Source: Treponema sp.
Lineage (GTDB): Bacteria; Spirochaetota; Spirochaetia; Treponematales; Breznakiellaceae
Direction: 5' to 3'
Assembly: GCA_031266255.1 (NCBI GenBank)
Contig: JAISBK010000191.1
Location: forward strand, 1-11,076
Length of the DNA stretch: 11,076 nucleotides
Every line of letters begins with the position of its first letter. Positions within the stretch are counted from its first letter, which is position 1. Of the stretch, positions 6,948-11,076 are shown piece after piece. A program made the translations under genes and the position numbers. The notes below the pieces were generated by a model. That model searched no databases. It had not been told where the DNA came from and worked only from the letters and a program-made list of their open reading frames with translations.

Positions 6948-7481
6948 ATGACTGAAAAATCGTTCTTTGCCGGTTTTGGCGGCCAGGGTATCATTTCCTT
7001 AAGCCAAATCTGGGTCTATTGTGCCATGCAGGAAGGGAAAAACGTTACCTGTTTTCCGTTTTATGGGGCTGAAAAACGAGGGGGTATTGCCCAGGCTTCG
7101 GTGATCGTATCGGATGGGGAAATCGCCAGCCCCCTGGTAACGGTTCCTGATTCGGTTTTGGTGATGAATCCCGGCTCCCTTCCTTTGGGTGAACGGATGC
7201 TCAAACCAGGAGGACTCATGCTTATCAATGCCTCATTGGTAAAGGAAGCGCCTCAACGGGGAGACATCCGGGTGGTCAGGATTGAGGCCCAGCATAAAGC
7301 GGAGCAACTGGGGAATTCCCGGGTTGCTAACATGGTTGCCTTGGGAGCCTTGGCAAAGCTCACCGGCGCTTTGGGCTTGACAAACCTTGAATCCATTTTG
7401 CAAACCTTTTTCCCCATAGATAAGCATCGGTTTATTCCCCTGAATGTGGATGCCATTAGGATGGGGTATGCCGCGGTTTAG
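6948..7481 (+). CDS. 2-oxoacid:ferredoxin oxidoreductase gamma subunit
   Basis: A 177-residue gamma subunit, the domain thought to help bind CoA in this enzyme family. It opens with FFAGFGGQGIISLSQ (6-20), the glycine-rich motif typical of the gamma domain, followed by FPFYGAEKRGGIAQASV (37-53), which matches the family's Y-G-x-E-x-R-G-G motif. The ATG at 6948 is preferred over the one at 6933 because GAGGAGG at 6935-6941 lies 6 bases before it and covers the earlier start. The gap to the beta gene is 27 bases. Its last 26 bases overlap the end of the convergent alkyltransferase-like gene, so no room for a separate terminator exists between the two. With the three genes upstream it completes a delta-alpha-beta-gamma operon. 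Confidence 0.9.
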   Translation: MTEKSFFAGFGGQGIISLSQIWVYCAMQEGKNVTCFPFYGAEKRGGIAQASVIVSDGEIASPLVTVPDSVLVMNPGSLPLGERMLKPGGLMLINASLVKEAPQRGDIRVVRIEAQHKAEQLGNSRVANMVALGALAKLTGALGLTNLESILQTFFPIDKHRFIPLNVDAIRMGYAAV

Positions 7482-7815
7482 TCCTGGTAAAAAAACTATA
7501 CGTGTTCATATCAAGGGTTCCCTGATCCGTCACCGCCACCCCTTCGGAACGTAGGATCTGGATTTGGAGTTCCCGCCCCTGTCCAGGACCAAGGGCAATA
7601 CGGCCATCGGCCTTGATGATCCGGTGCCAGGGTAGATTCTGGGATTCGGAGAGGGTATGCAGGATCCGCGCAACCTGCCGGGCACCGTGGGGCAGTCCTG
7701 CAGTAGCGGCAATATCTCGGTAACTCGCAACCATACCAGCAGGTACTGCTTGTATGGTTGCGATGATTCTGAGGGTCTCAGGGGTATAGGTTTTCGTTGT
7801 ATTCGGTTTAGTCAT
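7456..7815 (-). CDS. Alkyltransferase-like (ATL) DNA damage-recognition protein
   Basis: A 119-residue protein with the DNA-binding fold of O6-alkylguanine-DNA alkyltransferase. Visible family features are the helix-turn-helix region SYRDIAATAGLPHGARQVAR (31-50), which carries the arginine finger, and the motif LPWHRIIKADGRIA (61-74). In true alkyltransferases the motif is P-C-H-R with the alkyl-accepting cysteine; here tryptophan 63 replaces it, as in ATL proteins. Known ATLs bind O6-alkylguanine without repairing it and hand the lesion to nucleotide excision repair, so direct methyl transfer is not expected. The ATG at 7815 has only a weak purine stretch upstream; a TATACT-like -10 box lies on the minus strand at 7843-7838 without a clear -35. 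The gene converges on the gamma subunit gene with a 26-base tail overlap and appears to be a single-gene unit. Confidence 0.88.
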   Translation of the reverse strand: MTKPNTTKTYTPETLRIIATIQAVPAGMVASYRDIAATAGLPHGARQVARILHTLSESQNLPWHRIIKADGRIALGPGQGRELQIQILRSEGVAVTDQGTLDMNTYSFFTRTKPRHTPS

Positions 7816-7868
7816 TGTTTTTCTCGGTTTTTCTCGTAGTATACGGATTTTAGTAGAGATTAAGGGAT

Positions 7869-7897
7869 TTGACAGGATCAGGTTTTATTGCTATAGT
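7869..7897 (+). promoter_or_regulatory. Near-consensus sigma70 promoter of the M23-bactofilin operon
   Basis: A perfect TTGACA at 7869-7874 is followed after exactly 17 bases by TATAGT at 7892-7897 (five of six). Transcription would start near 7904, giving a leader of about 65 bases before the ATG at 7969. This is the strongest promoter-like sequence in the window. Confidence 0.75.
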
Positions 7898-7908
7898 ATG
7901 AGAACCGT

Positions 7909-7934
7909 CTACATCAGACCCTAATCTGCTGTAG
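7909..7934 (+). promoter_or_regulatory. Hairpin in the 5' leader of the M23-bactofilin operon
   Basis: CTACATCAGA (7909-7918) and TCTGCTGTAG (7925-7934) pair over nine of ten positions, with one T/C mismatch and a six-base loop CCCTAA. It begins about five bases after the predicted transcript start and ends 34 bases before the start codon. No T-run follows, so it is not a terminator. It could protect the 5' end of the mRNA or, as DNA, be a protein-binding palindrome. Confidence 0.45.
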
Positions 7935-7968
7935 GCAGTATAGTATTTTTGATTGCAAGGGGTCTAGG

Positions 7969-9006
7969 ATGGCTTCGGTCCATGAATATAAACGGTTTGA
8001 AAATAGTATAGTCCAAAAAGTTAAAAACCTGATGTTATTGATAGCCAAGGGGATACTGAGATGCAGCCGCGGGTTATTTCACGTTTTCACCCGACGCTAT
8101 ACGATTGTTTTGGTACCTCATTCTGTACAAAAAGTTTACAACCTCCATTTCACGTTTGCCTCCTTTTTTTGTTGCATCCTGGTGCTGGCAGGCGGTTTGG
8201 CAGGGGTATTTTTCTGGTATGGCACCTCCTATAACACTACCCGAGGGAGCTTTACAAATAAAGACAATCGTTTACAGGATACCCAGGCAAGCCTGGATCA
8301 GCTTCGGGATGAAACGGCCCTCTTACTACGGGAGGCAAAGGGATTTGAAACAGCGCTTTCCGGTACCTTATCTTCGTTAGGTTCGGATATCGCGGGGAGA
8401 AACAACCCTAATCCGGGAGGAGGAGATTTATCGTCATTTTTTGATATAACCGAAACCCCCGACGGCATTCTCCATGAAGTGTATGATGTCAGGCAGCTTA
8501 CCGGATACCTTTCTTCTGCAGTAGAACCGGTTAAGGAGATCGGTACCCTCTTGAATTCCCAGAGCGCTCTATTCACGGAAATTCCCAGTATTTGGCCTAT
8601 CAAGGGAGGGCTCGGTCACATTTCCATGTTTTTCGGCCAGAATGAAAACCCCTTTACCGGCCAGTATTACATCCATAAGGGTATCGATCTTTCCACGTAC
8701 CGCCAGGGAGACCCCATCGTAGCTACTGCTGACGGACAGGTGGTTACCGTAGACTATGAACACAGCGGTTTTGGAAACAACGTGATTATCAAACACAAAC
8801 ATGGTTTTTATACTCGGTATGCCCACTTGCTTACGATTCGGGTCAAAACAGGTCAGCGGGTTCAGCAAGGTGAAGTAATCGGGTATATCGGCAATACCGG
8901 TCTTTCTACAGGGCCGCATCTGCATTACGAAGTACATATTGGCTCTGATGTGGTAGATCCGTATAAATACATCAATATCCGTTCTAATCTCTCCCGATCC
9001 CATTAG
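7969..9006 (+). CDS. Membrane-anchored M23 (LytM-type) peptidoglycan endopeptidase
   Basis: A 345-residue wall hydrolase that would cut peptide cross-links in the periplasm. It has a basic cytoplasmic N-terminus of about 60 residues, one membrane segment at about 62-84 (FASFFCCILVLAGGLAGVFF), a probable coiled coil at about 96-130, a linker, and a C-terminal M23 domain from about 210. The zinc and catalytic residues are all present: His236 and Asp240 in HKGID, His286 in YAHL, and His317 and His319 in HLHYEV, so the enzyme should be active. AAGGGG at 7957-7962 is the ribosome site. It heads a co-directional operon; bactofilin starts 11 bases after its stop. M23 enzymes next to bactofilins set cell curvature or helicity in other bacteria, such as Csd1 with CcmA in Helicobacter. 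The unusually long basic N-terminal tail is on the side where bactofilin would lie; that they touch is my inference. Confidence 0.92.
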   Translation: MASVHEYKRFENSIVQKVKNLMLLIAKGILRCSRGLFHVFTRRYTIVLVPHSVQKVYNLHFTFASFFCCILVLAGGLAGVFFWYGTSYNTTRGSFTNKDNRLQDTQASLDQLRDETALLLREAKGFETALSGTLSSLGSDIAGRNNPNPGGGDLSSFFDITETPDGILHEVYDVRQLTGYLSSAVEPVKEIGTLLNSQSALFTEIPSIWPIKGGLGHISMFFGQNENPFTGQYYIHKGIDLSTYRQGDPIVATADGQVVTVDYEHSGFGNNVIIKHKHGFYTRYAHLLTIRVKTGQRVQQGEVIGYIGNTGLSTGPHLHYEVHIGSDVVDPYKYINIRSNLSRSH

Positions 9007-9017
9007 GCGGAGGTACT

Positions 9018-9455
9018 ATGGCCGCTCATAAACGGGCAGATCTTTTGCTTAATACCATCATTGGACCTGGTACCAAGGTCAATGGTTCCATTGAATCTGC
9101 AGGATTTACCCGTATAGACGGCAGTGTTCAGGGGGATGTCCACGCTCAAGGTCGAGTGGTAATCGGTGAAAAGGCTCGGTTAAAGAGTAATATCAGTGGT
9201 ACTTCCATAACGGTTGGCGGGGTAATATACGGAAATGTTACCGCAAGTGAACGGTTAGTGATCCTGGCCACAGGGCTCATCTTGGGAGATATCATCACCC
9301 GGCGGATCCAGGCGGATGAAGGCTGCCTTATCCACGGGAAGGTGCTGGTGTGTCATGATGATGAACAGTGGGAGGAAGCTATGGCAAAACAACAGGACAG
9401 TCAAAGGCTCGTGTATTCAGGAGGATCCGTAGAGCCTCTAAGCAGTCATGGCTAA
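9018..9455 (+). CDS. Bactofilin cytoskeletal protein
   Basis: A 145-residue bactofilin, a protein that polymerises without nucleotide into membrane-associated filaments and places wall enzymes. The core at about 12-112 is a run of short beta repeats typical of the bactofilin right-handed beta helix: NTIIGPGTKVNGSIESAG, RIDGSVQGDVHAQGRVVIGE, SITVGGVIYGNVTASE and ILGDIITRRIQADEGCLIHG. Short polar tails flank it (about 11 residues before and 33 after), as in other family members. GGAGG at 9009-9013 precedes the ATG. The stop overlaps the start of the next gene by 8 bases. Its place directly after an M23 peptidase gene supports a role in cell shape. Confidence 0.92.
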   Translation: MAAHKRADLLLNTIIGPGTKVNGSIESAGFTRIDGSVQGDVHAQGRVVIGEKARLKSNISGTSITVGGVIYGNVTASERLVILATGLILGDIITRRIQADEGCLIHGKVLVCHDDEQWEEAMAKQQDSQRLVYSGGSVEPLSSHG

Positions 9456-9951
9456 AATAGACTTCCCGGAATCTACATTCTTTAACCCTTCTGTATATAC
9501 CGGTATCAAAGCTGAAACAAAAAAAAAGCAGGACATCCGTAAAGGTCAAAAAACCCTCTTTTCCGGTATTTTAGAACATATAAACCGGAATGTTGAAGCA
9601 GAGGCCGTGGAAGAGGACTTACCCTTTTCTGAAGAAATGGTAAGCACCTTGCTGGATACGGTCCATAGTGCCGGGGATGACTTAAAAAACCGGCCTTTAC
9701 CTGAAGAAATTCTCCGGTATAAAACAGCGGTGCGGAATTTTCTGCATTATGTGGTGAAATATGGATACACCGCTGAAAAACAGGTGAGCGGCACGAATTT
9801 ATTAAAGCGTAAAAACTTCACGATTGTGCAGGTGGTGGATCGCAAGCTGGAACAACTGGCCGCAGGCATATTGGCGGGTCAAACTGTGCAACTGGAAATC
9901 CTCGCCCGTCTTGAAGAGATTACCGGCTTGCTGGTAGATTTAATGCAGTAA
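9448..9951 (+). CDS. YaaR family (DUF327) protein
   Basis: A 167-residue cytoplasmic, mostly helical protein of the YaaR/DUF327 family, whose biochemical function is not known to me. The family core lies at about 60-165: a helix with LLDTVHSAGDDLKNRPL, then ILRYKTAVRNFLHYVVKYGY (88-107), the loop TNLLKRKNFTIVQVVDRKLE (116-135), and a final helix ending ITGLLVDLMQ. The first 55 residues are polar and lysine-rich. The ATG at 9448 overlaps the last 8 bases of the bactofilin gene and no strong ribosome site stands before it, so translation is probably coupled. In Bacillus yaaR lies one gene away from yaaT, and here the two are adjacent. Confidence 0.8.
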   Translation: MAKIDFPESTFFNPSVYTGIKAETKKKQDIRKGQKTLFSGILEHINRNVEAEAVEEDLPFSEEMVSTLLDTVHSAGDDLKNRPLPEEILRYKTAVRNFLHYVVKYGYTAEKQVSGTNLLKRKNFTIVQVVDRKLEQLAAGILAGQTVQLEILARLEEITGLLVDLMQ

Positions 9952-9982
9952 ATCGAAAAGGTATAGAATTAAGGAAGGGTGT

Positions 9983-10945
9983 ATGAGAGATTTAGATGGC
10001 TATGGCAATGAGGACTTGGAAGAAGATATTGCTGCCCTGGAAGATAAGCCTGCGGAAAAGGGGCTGGACAGTACCGTAGTAATCGTTGAATCCGGGGACC
10101 AGGTGCTTACCCCAGACACTCCCGTGTATCGGCTCAGGCTCTTATATTCCCACGAAACCTTTTTGGCTGCTTATTCCGGGGAACCCCTCTGTCCTCACGG
10201 TATGGTTCTGGTTCCTACCAGGTATGGCCGAGATTTGGCCCAGATCATCGGTCCTGTACCGAGGAAAAATGGAAACCACTTGTTTTCAGAAATTGCCCGA
10301 ATAGAACGGCCCGCTCTCCCTGAAGAAGTGGAAAAGACCGATGCCAATAAAAGCCGGGAGCAAGAAGCCTTCACTATTTGTAAACAGAAGATCGAAGTTC
10401 ATCAATTGGAAATGAAGCTTGTCTCGGTACATTACCTCTTGGAAGAGCCCAAAATTTTGTTTTTCTTTACCTCTGAAAACCGGGTGGATTTCCGGGAACT
10501 GGTCAAGGATCTGGTGAGTATTTTCAAAACTCGCATAGAATTACGGCAGATTGGGGTCCGAGACGAATCCCGGGAAATAGGGGGCTTGGGGGTTTGTGGC
10601 CGGGGCTATTGCTGCCACATGGTTTCGGACAAGTTAAAACCGGTATCTATAAAAATGGCCAAGGATCAAAGTTTGTCTCTCAATTCTATGAAGATCTCTG
10701 GTCCCTGTGGGCGGCTTCTCTGTTGTCTGGCTTACGAGCACTGTTTCTACAGTGAACAGCGCCGGCTCCTTCCCCTGGAAGGCTGTAAGGTATATCACGA
10801 TGGAACCCTGTGGAAGGTCCTTGAGGTCAATATGATCTTGGGCAAGGTAAAACTCGCTACAGAAGACGGCAGACAGATCCAAGCCCTTGCATCCTCTTTT
10901 GAAAAAACAGACAACCGCTGGATCATCAAAACAAAGCCCAAATGA
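9983..10945 (+). CDS. YaaT/RicT-like PSP1 domain protein
   Basis: A 320-residue cytoplasmic protein of the PSP1/YaaT family. The Bacillus member (YaaT, RicT) works with RicA and RicF in an iron-sulfur-bound complex that promotes RNase Y-dependent mRNA maturation. The family core runs from about 47 to 255. It begins with YRLRLLYS and VLVPTRYGRDLAQIIGPV (75-92), continues with FFFTSENRVDFRELVKDLV (160-178), and ends in the cysteine motifs GVCGRGYCCH (203-212) and GPCGRLLCCLAYE (240-252), which hold Cys205, 210, 211, 242, 247 and 248. The cysteines are all kept, so cluster binding is plausible. An acidic N-terminal extension of about 45 residues and a C-terminal segment of about 60 make it longer than the Bacillus protein. 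GGAAGGG at 9973-9979 precedes the ATG; the gap to yaaR is 31 bases. No RicA or RicF homologue is in the window. Confidence 0.88.
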   Translation: MRDLDGYGNEDLEEDIAALEDKPAEKGLDSTVVIVESGDQVLTPDTPVYRLRLLYSHETFLAAYSGEPLCPHGMVLVPTRYGRDLAQIIGPVPRKNGNHLFSEIARIERPALPEEVEKTDANKSREQEAFTICKQKIEVHQLEMKLVSVHYLLEEPKILFFFTSENRVDFRELVKDLVSIFKTRIELRQIGVRDESREIGGLGVCGRGYCCHMVSDKLKPVSIKMAKDQSLSLNSMKISGPCGRLLCCLAYEHCFYSEQRRLLPLEGCKVYHDGTLWKVLEVNMILGKVKLATEDGRQIQALASSFEKTDNRWIIKTKPK

Positions 10946-10955
10946 TTTTTCCTGT

Positions 10956-11075
10956 CTATTCTTGGCCAGGTTGTATCAGGCGGGGGCTTTCTAGGTTCAT
11001 GTATCGTAAAAATAGGTACTTGTTTTTAAAGAATGATAGGGTTATTTCAAGATAGATGTCCTCGATCCGTAATGC
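10956..11075 (-). CDS. Possible C-terminal end of a convergent gene (uncertain)
   Basis: On the minus strand a frame is open from the right window edge to a TAG at 10958-10956, giving 39 codons that end FLRYMNLESPRLIQPGQE. I do not recognise it. A frame of this length stays open by chance fairly often, so it may be non-coding. If real, it would converge on the YaaT-like gene with a gap of about ten bases. The rest of 10946-11076 shows no terminator, RNA gene or clear promoter. Confidence 0.2.
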   Translation of the reverse strand, partial: ALRIEDIYLEITLSFFKNKYLFLRYMNLESPRLIQPGQE

Positions 11076-11076
11076 C

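Noticed and set aside
10946..11076. Terminator or new promoter after the YaaT-like gene
   Set aside because: No stem with a T-run and no good pair of -35 and -10 boxes could be found.

Overview
The window reads as ordinary bacterial chromosome with one odd AT-rich gene set into it. The best guess for the host is a spirochaete of the Treponema group. This rests on the gene mix (a bactofilin next to an M23 peptidase, followed by YaaR and a YaaT/PSP1 protein, plus a complete ferredoxin-linked 2-oxoacid oxidoreductase as in amino-acid-fermenting anaerobes) and on intermediate G+C. It is an inference from content, not proof; an anaerobic Firmicute-like host is the main alternative. Coding density is high and no gene-free stretch exceeds about 155 bases. 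I see no tRNA, rRNA, CRISPR array or intact transposon.

Layout: 1-156 is the N-terminal end of hisG on the minus strand, running off the left edge. 254-844 is an AT-rich plus-strand gene for a small secreted, probably beta-rich protein with no recognisable family. 949-4694 on the minus strand is a two-gene unit, a ClC-family chloride transporter or channel followed by a Pol II-type family B DNA polymerase. The polymerase most likely starts at a GTG whose Shine-Dalgarno sequence contains the clc stop codon. 4842-7481 on the plus strand is a tight four-gene operon (ferredoxin, alpha, beta, gamma) for a VOR/KOR-type 2-oxoacid:ferredoxin oxidoreductase, behind a good sigma70-like promoter. 7456-7815 on the minus strand is an alkyltransferase-like DNA-damage protein that converges on and overlaps the end of that operon. 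7969-10945 on the plus strand is a second operon behind a near-consensus promoter: membrane-anchored M23 peptidase, bactofilin, YaaR-like protein and YaaT/PSP1 protein.

How the genes fit together: the oxidoreductase operon would oxidise branched-chain 2-oxoacids (or 2-oxoglutarate) to acyl-CoA and reduce ferredoxin. The last operon joins a wall hydrolase to a cytoskeletal scaffold, a pairing known to set cell shape in other bacteria, with two cytoplasmic proteins whose Bacillus homologues sit near each other. No clearly new multi-gene system is visible. The best leads are the ClC protein, which has lost both the external gating glutamate and the central tyrosine while keeping the internal glutamate, the four-gene peptidase-bactofilin-YaaR-YaaT module, and the AT-rich secreted protein.
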